Assembly (NCBI GenBank): GCA_030435675.1
Contig: CM059625.1
Span: forward strand, 17,670,001-17,734,000
Origin: Steinernema hermaphroditum
Lineage: Eukaryota > Nematoda > Chromadorea > Rhabditida > Steinernematidae
Direction: 5' to 3'
DNA length: 64,000 nucleotides
Below are positions 1 through 8,659 of this stretch, piece by piece (the first letter of the stretch is position 1; each line of letters begins with the position of its first letter). Position numbers and translations under genes: made by a program. The notes below the pieces were generated by a model. The model saw only the letters and a program-made list of their open reading frames with translations, did not search any database and had not been told where the DNA came from.

Positions 1-3000
1 GCCAACTATTTAACAGTGTATTTGCCATTTTCATTAAACAAGTAGTGAAAAGTTTAGAAAATGAGTACATTAAGGGCATTTCCTGTTTCTATGCAAAATT
101 TCTATGAAATTCTAAATGATGAAAATCTGGAGGCCCAAAGCCAGTGGCATCGTGTCCATTAGAAGGAAGTGTTGTAATAACATCCGGTGTATCTGTGGCG
201 TAGAATGCATAACCATTCTCGGAATGCAACCCAATTTTTGCCTTTAGATAAAAGCGTGTCGTCAAACATGTTGTTTCCGCATAAGAATAGAATGAACGTA
301 AAAAGGGAATAGCATGGACAAACAATAGAATTAGCGGGATTACGCGAACAGACGGCAGAAAATGGTTGTTTGTCGACAATATGACCGTACAACGCAGCCA
401 AAAAATGAAAATAATAGTGAGGAGGACAATACGTAATATATATTTGCCGAAATCTCTGTGAGAATAATAAGTAATTTCTTAAGAGTTTTAGCAACTGCAA
501 AGACGTAAGAGAGAAACACGTAACCGAAGAATGACAATAAACGTTTTTTAACCAAAAATAACGTAGGCCAATATTTAAGTTTTCACTTAAACAGTAATAC
601 ATATTAGCTCCGGTCTGGGCAAAAACAAAAACCGAACACGTTTTAAATACACACTAAGCCCAACATCTAGGGAAGAATCCATGGTGATACATTATATTCA
701 CCTAGTTCACTAAATAGCACAGAATTTCTTTTGATGAACATTAATCATTCTCAGGTGAGCTCCTCAAGAGGCGGATATTTTAATGTCTCCAGAACGTAAC
801 AGTTGGCGTTCTGGAAGAGAGGAATTGACTCTTGAGTGACAACAGCGCATCAAAAAGTGAAGGTTCTATTCTAATTGTCGTCGGTTGCATATTTTTTCGC
901 ATATCAACAATCGCTGCGGTGAGTTGACAGATGCGGCTCATCGTCATGCGTAAAAATGTAAGATATTAATAGCAGCAGCAAGGAGTGTCTCTTGAGAAAT
1001 TTGCGAAGTGTAAACTGTGAATGTAGCCAATCAGTGCATTTTTGCTTACATAGTTGCCGAGTGGACAGACAGTCAATAAATCCAATACAATGTGCTGAAT
1101 GAAAAGGAAACAATAGTGCTACAAATTCGTCAAGAAGGGAGGCCTTCTGGACAAAGATTAGCGTAAAGGCCAGATGTTCTATAGACAGATTAGTCGTGTA
1201 TACATAAGTATAACACATTTTGTGGAATGTCAGAATGTCATTAGCTGTCGTCATTCCGGACGTACTTTCTTCCAACTAGAGTTAGCATGTGCACTTTTGT
1301 AGATCAAGTATGATATACTATGTTCGCTGTTACAGATACCAAGACAGAGACTGCGGATCAACACTAATTGACCTACCTGTCACTTAAACCCTGTTATCAC
1401 CTAAAAAACCATGTCAGCGGATACATTCTTATAACAAAAAGAGTGCTTACAACTATACCACACAGATAACGCGTAAACATTCAATATATAATATCGCCAA
1501 TTTGCTTTCAGCTAGAGCCAATATCGTGTATGTATCCGAGAGAAATCACTGAATAGGAAGGCTGGTAACCAGCTGTCGGAAGGGTTTGGCCATTGTCGGA
1601 CATCGGAATTTCAGCTTCGTTCTTATCTCACTACTTAGTTGTAGGGTCTACTACATTTTTTGTTTTGTTGCGACATAAAAGACAATAGAATCTGAAGTTG
1701 TTGGTTGCGAGACGGGAAAAAATAACTTCATGAAGGAAGACATAAAATTGGAAAGAAGAGAGTGAGCTGATTTTGAGCGAAAACATTGGGCCGAGAAAAA
1801 TCCAATCTATCCAACTTTGGCTATTAAGCTAATTTTCGTTAGTTTGCTCGTGTTTTTATAGATCGTATTTGAGATTGACCATCTGGTGCGCGGACAAACG
1901 ATTCAGCATATCCTGTTAATTTGCTATTGGCGTCCAGCTTGGTATTGAACGTCGAAAGCACATAAGATCTTTGGTCTGTATTCACTTCTTAATATGCTCG
2001 TTAAAATAGTTAAAAAGGCAATTTGCGCAACAATAGGCAATCAAACACATTTTAGTAATTACGAATCGTTAGTTCAAGATTGTGGCACAGTGCCGGCCGA
2101 TTTGTTACACGATTTTGTGTAAAAAATGGCCGAAAAAAAAGAAAATTACTTTACGAGTAATTTTGAACAAATTCTGTTACAGTATCGAACACCTCAAGGG
2201 TATAACCAGTTGAATCAGTTATAGCCAGGCAGATAAGCAGGTAACCCGTCGGCTATTTCAATGTATTTGGATACTACTTATTTGTATGTTCCCATACGAA
2301 AGTTCATTTTGAAATGTGAAAGGATTCTGGATTGATTTCTCATTCCGTTGAGGTGGAAACAAATCAGTGCCCCGACTCCAACCTCGTTTTATGAAAGTGA
2401 CGGATAATCACAGTACTTTGGCGAGTTTCTATGATAACATTCATTGCGACGAATACTACTGTTTGATCTAGTGCACTTAAAGGTCGATTGGCTTTCAATT
2501 CAAACGCATTTTACTCTCTGCAAATTATCTTGATAATTACCTGAGCAGATTAATGCCAAACTCTTTTGGATAAGCAATTATCGTAACGCAACTCCAACTT
2601 AGTTTATCCCAGTTCTTTCCAAATGCTAATCTTCCTTACCACCGGTCGCAACCAGAGTGCATTTTGTGAGTCAGAAGATTAGACCCATCATAATAAAGGA
2701 AAACTGCGATAATCTTCAATCGAGCGGGTTAGGAAAACTGAAATGGTCGTGTGCAGAAAACAACATAAGCCATAATAAGAAGTCAGAGAAACTAGTTCAA
2801 CGGCCCGGTCGGGCGTCCTTTTTCTATGGCAACAATCACGTTCAACTTTAGGAAAACATGGAAAGGGAAAGGCTCGAAAACAGCGGCGAGAACAGCTGAC
2901 TGTGGTCGGAGGCGCGTTCGGTCTTCGGCGTCCTAAGGGGCGAAACAAACGCTCTTTCCAAAGACTTCTCTGCTCTCTCAATTTTCGCCAAATGTGTTTA

Positions 3001-3581
3001 AATGCGGGGACAATCCGAAAAGACTACCAATACAAAAAGCAGATACCTGGAGAAATAAAGGCTAATCTTCAACACTGGCGTTACGAGCAAGAACAGACAA
3101 AAGATGGTACGGCCGAAGCGCTAGTTTCATTAGTAAACAGAGTGAAAAAAGAATTCCACGTTTTAAAACAGTGCAGGCACCATCCCGCAATGTGGAATGA
3201 CATGAATCCAAGACATTATGTATAATACAATTTATCAAATGCAGAGATGGTAGGTGGTAGGTGCAAACGCAGATGCGGTTTGCAACAAAACCTGTCAACA
3301 GCTTGCAGTGGCCGTGACTTGCGGTGAGGGAACTAAAGTTGTAAACAAAGTCCAGGGTCTTCGTGGCCATTGCGCAAAGGTCTATATTTAGTTCTGCCGC
3401 TGACAGCTGCTAATTATAATCTGAAAGTGTGCCGAAGGCTGTTTAAAAATATTCTCCGGAAGTATATTGCTTCACATTGGAAAATCTGTGAAGAAAATGC
3501 TTAAAGCACTTTCAGGGCAAAATAGAACATGGCAAGGGCAGCAAACAACTTCGACAGTTCATTGGACGCGAGAACGCAGCA
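1..3581. other. gene-poor left flank, nothing recognised
   Basis: No exon chain with family similarity was found. Short open frames on the minus strand near 89-602 encode hydrophobic stretches that could be fragments of a membrane protein, but three frames overlap and none has convincing splice borders or a conserved motif. A 107-codon plus-strand frame at 2902-3225 is rich in Lys, Arg and Gln and matches nothing I recognise. A 16-bp motif at about 3401-3416 recurs just outside the right end of the foldback element near 8671-8686. Confidence 0.4.
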
Positions 3582-3597
3582 CTTCTTTAGGCATAAA

Positions 3598-3800
3598 TCC
3601 GTTTCAACCGTCCCCCTAGATTTCAACCGTCCCCCCTGAGATTTCAACCGTCCCCCATTGCTTTCAACCGTCCCCCTGAGATTTCAACCGTCCTCTTTGA
3701 GATTTCGACCGTCCCCCTGGGATTTCAGCCGTCCCCCTTGCGATTTCAACCATCCCCTCTGGGATTTCGACCGTCCCCCTGGGATTTCGACCGTCCCCCT
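3598..3800. repeat. left-arm tandem array, ~10 units of 20-21 bp
   Basis: Successive units read as variants of ATTTCAACCGTCCCCCTGAG, with scattered substitutions such as TTCGACC, TTCAGCC and CCATCCCC. The unit sequence is the reverse complement of the array at 8406-8645, so the two arrays can pair as one long hairpin. Confidence 0.9.
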
Positions 3801-3979
3801 GTATTAACGAAATTTTAATAATTTTCATATAATTAAAATTTAAAAAATTAAAATGAAATTTTCAGAATTTGAATATCACTAAAAATTCATTCATAAACTC
3901 TCGGGTAGATAATGTGGCGTCGGCTAATATGGCATCGGTATAATGTAAAATGCAGAAACTCCAATTTTTATTAATTATC

Positions 3980-4500
3980 GATTTTACACGATTTATCTTC
4001 CCGAATGAACGGCTTACGCCGTGCAGGACGTCTCATATATGCACAAAGAAGAACATAGTCACACCGTGGTCGCTGATTTTCTTCTGATTTCGGTGGAGCA
4101 GACGAATCCGAATAGAATGCAGCGTTCCCATTAGTTTGCGCGGGCATCGAAGTCGTGAAGAGCTGATTCCGGAAGTGGAATAGCGGTGGAGCTGAGCCAA
4201 CAGAGCGGAGAGTCATCTTCGGCTCGGCTAGCGCCGTGGACTTCGGAGTTCCAACGCTTCTTCGGCTTCTCTGGTGGCGCGGGTGGAGTCGGGCGATCGT
4301 GACGGGCTTTTTGGCGAGACGGTGGAACTACGGCTCCCTGGTGTTCCAGGCCTTCTGGGAGCCGGGGCTATCATTGCGCCAACAACGACGGCCGAGAATG
4401 ACTGCTCACTCAACTCATCCGAGCGAACTCAGACAGCCTCAGAGAGAGAGCGAGCGAGTGGACGACCCGACCGATCGCTGGGGGCACAAATGAAAGCATG
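3980..4500 (-). mobile_element. ~520-bp retroposon (copy A), flanked by 12-bp direct repeats
   Basis: This stretch is roughly three-quarters identical by eye to 49742-50239, including the shared core TCCCTGGTGTTCCAGGCCTT. It is bracketed by a perfect 12-bp direct repeat TTATTAATTATC (3968-3979 and 4501-4512). The other copy has a different flanking repeat, as expected of independent insertions with target duplications of variable length. Read on the minus strand it ends in an A/T-rich tail with a polyadenylation-like motif, so minus is the likely sense strand. Short open frames exist in both directions but are not conserved, so I see no coding function. It may be SINE-like; no clear pol III A/B boxes were found. 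Confidence 0.7.
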
Positions 4501-4969
4501 TTATTAATTATCATATTAATTATATTCATTTTTATTCATTTTCACTAGTTATCTTGGATGGTAAGTGTATCAATTGCAAGCATACAACGGAATAAATCCC
4601 TGGTCATATGTTCCTGCACGGACCAACATCCAGGCTTGGCTTAAGCTTAGTCTTATGGATAGATTTATTTTTTAAATACATTTTAAATTGGTGAAATAGA
4701 TTTTTTAAATATGTTTTTAAATAGATTCATTTTGTATTTTAATTTTAAACACAAGCAAGATGGACGTGTCCTGGTGATCATAATAATCAAGAGGACGAAC
4801 CGCTGTTCTTGACATTGTTCGAGAAATACCTCGAATTATAAATTATAATTTATAATTCTGACATTGCTAAAATTCCATTAAACTTCCGTGTTATAAATTA
4901 ATCTTGCAACACCTGATATTCTGAAAATTTCATTTTAATTTTTTTTAATAATTTTAATTATATTAAAAT

Positions 4970-5319
4970 TGTTGTACGCGCGCACTCGGGGCACCAATGT
5001 TGTACGCGCGCACTCGGGGCACCAATGTTGTACGGGCGCAGCCGTACGAATGTGAGGGAAACCGGGGGAGAAACGACGAGAGGGTTGTCCGACGAGACTC
5101 CGGTGACAATTCCTGTGCGTGGGACGCGGGGCACGACTTAGGAAAAACACTTTATAACCGTCCACAAGGGAACGATACCCGGTTAATACAACAAGAACCA
5201 CCCAACTGAACAACAAGCCCAATACGAAAATGGAACGCCGCGCGGATGGCACTCGCTCGCACGGTCGGGGTTACGGTACAGGGGCTTCGTGGTGGGAGCC
5301 CGGGGCGTCATCTTCTACA
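4970..5319 (-). repeat. 3' LTR of the gag-protease element
   Basis: 350 bp and nearly identical to 8034-8383. Its plus-strand left end carries the 30-bp-period repeat of the motif CTCGGGGCACCAATGTTGTA. It is the downstream LTR because the element is read on the minus strand. Confidence 0.9.
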
Positions 5320-5333
5320 CCTCCCCCTTCTTC
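5320..5333 (-). other. polypurine tract
   Basis: The minus strand reads GAAGAAGGGGGAGG directly before the downstream LTR. It is all-purine, as expected for the plus-strand DNA primer of an LTR retrotransposon. Confidence 0.8.
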
Positions 5334-5420
5334 GACGAGAAGCGTCCTCGCTTCGGTAGGCTTGACGGTTATCTAGAAACATGTAAAAAGAGAAAATTGA
5401 GCACCAACTAGGCTCCAGGA

Positions 5421-6269
5421 TCACTGTGACTGTTGAGAGGCTGTTGATCTGCGTGTTTTGGTTCGTATGCCATTCGAACGTAACCAATTTGCTTTGTTTT
5501 CGCAGTGCACCTTTGCGCCTGCAGAGCTTTGTGCACGTGTAGGCTGCTGCCTTATGTCCTGTTTCGGCGAGACTCGTGGATGAGCGGCGTCGATGAATGC
5601 GCTACTTGCATTGCGCCAGCGGTCAGCGATGGCTCGCTCAGGCTCTTTGTGAGGATGCCGTAGTTTGGCGGGAAAATGCCGTTTCGTTTCCTTCGATGGC
5701 GGCTTGTGCGCGTTGGATGTGGCAGTTACAGCGGAAACTGCTGCTGACTGTTGTTCTGTCTTCGCGATGAGCGGAATGAACTCGTTATTGAGCTTGTCAA
5801 CCAGCATGAAACCAAGGCGCGACAAAATATCTGTGCCAAGCAGTACATCATGACCGAATGGGTTGGCGGTGACGAAGAATCGTGCTTCTTGGCTCTGTCT
5901 GTTTGCGTAATTGAGCTGCACGTGGACGCATCCTACGTGGCTCTGCTTGCTCCCGTTTGCTGTGTGTAACTGCGCGTCGTTTGCGATCAGTTTTACGGGT
6001 GTGTCTGTCTGGTTTACGAGCTGCGCGTAAAATTTAGACGAGATCAAGCTCACGTTCGCGCCAGTATCTATCAAACCGCGGCAAGTAATATCGTTGATTA
6101 CAATGGGCAGCGTTGGCACGTAACCAAGCCTGGAATTTTGCCCTTCGTCCTCTCCACTGCGGAGACTGCCAATGTAGTGTGCGCTGCTTGCTTGCGCTTG
6201 TCTGTCTCTGTCCTGTCGCTCATCGTGCGGGCTATTAATGTGACTTCTAGGCACCGTTGGAGGCCGCAA
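5421..6269 (-). CDS. retrotransposon aspartic protease (pro)
   Basis: A 282-codon frame with a retropepsin domain at about residues 45-165. The catalytic triplet lies in GLIDTGANVSLIS, and the second conserved strand is VLLGTDILSRLG. The remainder is basic, low-complexity sequence rich in Ser, Gln and Lys with no zinc-binding or RT motif. It begins 23 nt before the gag stop and lies in the +1 frame relative to gag, so the protease was probably made as a gag-pro fusion by +1 frameshifting. The stop comes about 100 bp before the downstream LTR, leaving no room for polymerase domains. The frame is unbroken, consistent with a recent insertion. Confidence 0.85.
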   Translation of the reverse strand: MRPPTVPRSHINSPHDERQDRDRQAQASSAHYIGSLRSGEDEGQNSRLGYVPTLPIVINDITCRGLIDTGANVSLISSKFYAQLVNQTDTPVKLIANDAQLHTANGSKQSHVGCVHVQLNYANRQSQEARFFVTANPFGHDVLLGTDILSRLGFMLVDKLNNEFIPLIAKTEQQSAAVSAVTATSNAHKPPSKETKRHFPAKLRHPHKEPERAIADRWRNASSAFIDAAHPRVSPKQDIRQQPTRAQSSAGAKVHCENKANWLRSNGIRTKTRRSTASQQSQ

Positions 6270-7680
6270 CCTGCTGGATCGTCGACTGATCCCTCAAACG
6301 CTCACTGCTGTTGTGTCTAGGACTCGGAATACGGTTGTTCCCGTTTCCAGTGTTTCTCCAGTGCTGTTCGCCTGGGAAGCGGTGCGCTCTGGGCTGGTTC
6401 GATGTGTAGCGATCGACTGAATCGTTGTGGAACTGGCGCGGACGCAAGCAGTTAAGTTGCGCTTCGATCGCCACTGTCTTTGCCACTTTCTGTTCGAATG
6501 TCAGACCTTGTAGTGCTACGACTGCGGTCACTAGATACGTGTTGTTTAGGCCTCGCATGAAGTAATGATCAAGCAAGTGTTCCATGCTGATCTTGTCGGA
6601 GCTCGGGAATGCACTGCGAACAGTTTTGGCGATGCGGTCGCTGTAGCTAGCTACCGTTTCATTCTGCTCCCTGATGATGCCGTTTGTCAGCGCCTGCAAG
6701 GCTTCAATGCGCTCTGTGCTGGCTTCTGTGATCTGCTGCGTCAGGAGAGATCTCACTGCGTCGTACTGATCGGTTCCAGACTCGACGAGGTCGCTGATCA
6801 AGCGTTTAGCGCGTTGCTTGCACTTTGTACGGAGTAGAGATACGCGTTCCGCGTTCTCGCACCCGACTGTGATCTCATCGAAGCGCCGAAAGAACTCTTT
6901 CAGGCGGCTTGTGCCTTCATATCCAGTAATCGTTTCCACTGCTTTCAGCCTCTCGATCCGGATGGATGCTGCTTGAAGGCTGATGAGTGTTGCCAGCTGA
7001 TTGTTGACGTGATCATTTGGGTCTGTTCCCATGAACTGCGGCGCGGCGGCCGGATGATGAGGGACAGAACGTACATTTAACTGGGGGTGTGGAGCAGGTG
7101 GATTTTCGAAAATCTGTGGGTGTTGTGAGCGCCGAGCGAATTGCTTAGTCGCTGGTCGCTCTTCCTTGACTTGTTGCGGCCATGCGTGAGTAGCAGCTAC
7201 GCCATATGCGTTCTGCAGCGAGGCGGCATTTTCGAAATGTGCGTAATGGTAACCGAAAGCAGGGTTAACCTGGTAAGCAGCGGTGTTGTGTGGAGCTAAA
7301 CCGTGTGCATACGTTGGCACGAACGGCGTGGGTCCTGGACGTGATCCACAAGAAGAATTATGACTGTTATTCTGGCTAATGTGCGCCATTTGGTTGTAGG
7401 ACTGTGCCTGTTGTGGAGTACGGCTTGCGTTTGTTGGCTCTGGTGCGCTGTACCGGCTGTGTGAGTTGTTAGCACCGGCGGCGCGGCGTTTTGCTAACTC
7501 CTCTTCTATCTCTCGGAACGAGTACTTACTCAAGTTCGTGCTCCTTGAGACGTTCCAGCTGTTGTTTTCTGATGCATGCGCGGTTTTGTTCATGGCGGGG
7601 TGTGGTCCGGCCATTTGTGCCTCGTCCTGCTTGCGGTTTGCCTCTTCCACAGCTTTGTGGATAGGTCTTTCAGCTCTCAT
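6247..7680 (-). CDS. retrotransposon gag-like structural protein
   Basis: An intact 477-codon frame. The first ~200 residues are polar and rich in Asn, Pro, Ala and His. From about residue 235 comes a helical segment (ITGYEGTSRLKEFFRRFDEI and following) resembling capsid regions of Ty3/gypsy- and BEL-type Gag, ending around LNCLRPRQF. The tail is basic and Asn/Arg-rich. No CCHC zinc knuckle is visible, so RNA binding may depend on the basic tail. The next frame (protease) starts inside its last codons in +1. Assignment rests on position between the LTRs and general Gag character, not on a diagnostic motif. Confidence 0.75.
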   Translation of the reverse strand: MRAERPIHKAVEEANRKQDEAQMAGPHPAMNKTAHASENNSWNVSRSTNLSKYSFREIEEELAKRRAAGANNSHSRYSAPEPTNASRTPQQAQSYNQMAHISQNNSHNSSCGSRPGPTPFVPTYAHGLAPHNTAAYQVNPAFGYHYAHFENAASLQNAYGVAATHAWPQQVKEERPATKQFARRSQHPQIFENPPAPHPQLNVRSVPHHPAAAPQFMGTDPNDHVNNQLATLISLQAASIRIERLKAVETITGYEGTSRLKEFFRRFDEITVGCENAERVSLLRTKCKQRAKRLISDLVESGTDQYDAVRSLLTQQITEASTERIEALQALTNGIIREQNETVASYSDRIAKTVRSAFPSSDKISMEHLLDHYFMRGLNNTYLVTAVVALQGLTFEQKVAKTVAIEAQLNCLRPRQFHNDSVDRYTSNQPRAHRFPGEQHWRNTGNGNNRIPSPRHNSSERLRDQSTIQQVAASNGA

Positions 7681-7698
7681 GGTTGACGCGTATTTCCG

Positions 7699-7990
7699 GG
7701 ACTGCTTGGAGTCGCTGTGGATAGTCGCGTGCAGAGTGTGCTGGAGAATGCGTTTCCTTTGGACTGCGTGGAGTCGCTATAGGAGGTGACGCAATAGAGA
7801 TTGGACGGGGTCGCGAGCTTGCTAATATTGACCCTTGGACTGCGTAGAGTCGCTGCGGGTGATCACGCGGACGGCAAATACACGAGCGCGGCTGGAACTT
7901 ACAAGTGTTACCCCTATGGACTGCAAGGAGTCGCTGGAGGGAGATCACACGTTGCAAACAAATAACGCGGGAGGCAATCAGTCTCAATTC
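7699..7990 (-). repeat. four diverged ~60-80-bp repeats in the retrotransposon leader
   Basis: The plus-strand motif GGACTGC(N)4GAGTCGCT recurs at 7699, 7761, 7837 and 7918, followed each time by a related GATCACGCG-like segment. Spacings are 62, 76 and 81 bp. The array occupies most of the untranslated leader between the primer-binding site and the gag start. It could be packaging or translational structure; that role is inference. Confidence 0.75.
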
Positions 7991-8015
7991 CGTATCGGCC
8001 GACGGATAATCCGTA

Positions 8016-8032
8016 CCGATCTCGGGGCACCA
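8016..8032 (-). other. tRNA primer-binding site
   Basis: The minus strand reads TGGTGCCCCGAGATCGG one nucleotide inside the upstream LTR. The leading TGG pairs with a tRNA 3' CCA. I could not assign the primer tRNA with confidence. Confidence 0.75.
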
Positions 8033-8033
8033 A

Positions 8034-8383
8034 TGTTGTACGCGCGCACTCGGGGCACCAATGTTGTACGCGCGCACTCGGGGCACCAATGTTGTACGGG
8101 CGCAGCCGTACGAATGTGGGGGAAACCGGGGGAGAAACGACGAGAGGGTTGTCCGACGAGACTCCGGTGACAATTCCTGTGCGTGGGACGCGGGGCACGA
8201 CTTAGGAAAAACACTTTATAACCGTCCACAAGGGAACGATACCCGGTTAATACAACAAGAACCACCCAACTGAACAACAAGCCCAATACGAAAATGGAAC
8301 GCCGCGCGGATGGCACTCGCTCGCACGGTCGGGGTTACGGTACAGGGGCTTCGTGGTGGGAGCCCGGGGCGTCATCTTCTACA
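8034..8383 (-). repeat. 5' LTR of the gag-protease element
   Basis: 350 bp and nearly identical to 4970-5319. It should carry the promoter, as the element is transcribed on the minus strand. Its interior-facing end contains two extra tandem copies of the LTR-end/primer-site junction sequence. Confidence 0.9.
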
Positions 8384-8405
8384 AAATTATTAAAATGTTA
8401 TTAAT

Positions 8406-8645
8406 CTAGGGGGACGGTTGAAATCCCAGGGGGACGGTTGAAATCCCAGGGGGACGGTTGAAATCTCAAGGGGGACGGTTGATATCCCAGAGGGGACGGT
8501 CGATATCCCAAAGGGGACGGTTCAAATCCGCAAAAAAGGGGGACGGTTCAAATCCGCAAAAAAGGGGGACGGTTCAAATCTAGGGGACGGTCGAAATCCC
8601 AAAAAGGGACGGTCCAAATCCCAAGGGGGACGGTTGAAACGGCTT
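8406..8645. repeat. right-arm tandem array, ~11 units of 20-22 bp
   Basis: Units are variants of GGGGGACGGTTGAAATCCCA, including two with an extra poly-A (CCGCAAAAAAGGGGG). It is inverted relative to 3598-3800. The A/T-rich sequence just inside (8384-8405) is also inverted relative to sequence just inside the left array. Confidence 0.9.
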
Positions 8646-8659
8646 TATGCCCTTCTTTA

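Larger units (their letters stand above)
4970..8383 (-). mobile_element. gag-protease LTR retrotransposon lacking reverse transcriptase
   Basis: Two 350-bp direct repeats (4970-5319 and 8034-8383) begin TGTTGTACG and end TTCTACA on the plus strand, and differ at only one position that I could see, in the GTGAGGG/GTGGGGG segment. A 4-bp duplication AAAT flanks the element (4966-4969, 8384-8387). Reading on the minus strand, a primer-binding site follows the upstream LTR and a purine tract (5333-5320) precedes the downstream LTR. The 2.7-kb interior encodes only a gag-like protein and an aspartic protease. There is no reverse transcriptase, RNase H or integrase, so it must be mobilised in trans. 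It is inserted in the inner right part of the foldback element. Confidence 0.9.
3590..8651. mobile_element. foldback-like DNA element with tandem-repeat arms, interrupted by younger insertions
   Basis: The outer 26 bp at each end are inverted repeats with one mismatch, starting GGCATAAA(T/G)CCGTTTC. Inside them lie arrays of ~20-bp units with core TTCAACCGTCCCCC: about 10 units on the left (3598-3800) and about 11 inverted units on the right (8406-8645). An identical 8-bp direct repeat, CTTCTTTA, abuts both ends (3582-3589 and 8652-8659), as expected for a target-site duplication. Long inverted arms made of short tandem repeats define foldback elements; an 8-bp duplication is typical of hAT and some P-superfamily transposases. 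No transposase frame is present, so the element is non-autonomous. Removing the LTR element and one 4-bp duplication leaves about 1.64 kb. Confidence 0.85.

Noticed and set aside
89..602. Hydrophobic minus-strand frames at the left edge
   Set aside because: Three frames overlap, with no splice continuity or family motif.
2902..3225. 107-codon plus-strand frame as a gene
   Set aside because: No recognisable domain, no neighbouring exons and composition similar to surrounding non-coding sequence.
4228..4507. Overlapping frames in the retroposon
   Set aside because: Frames in both strands are not preserved in the second copy at 49742-50239.
7670..8316. Short frames in the LTR and leader of the retrotransposon
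   Set aside because: They overlap LTR regulatory sequence and are duplicated at 4935-5252 by the other LTR; they lack the features of a gene.
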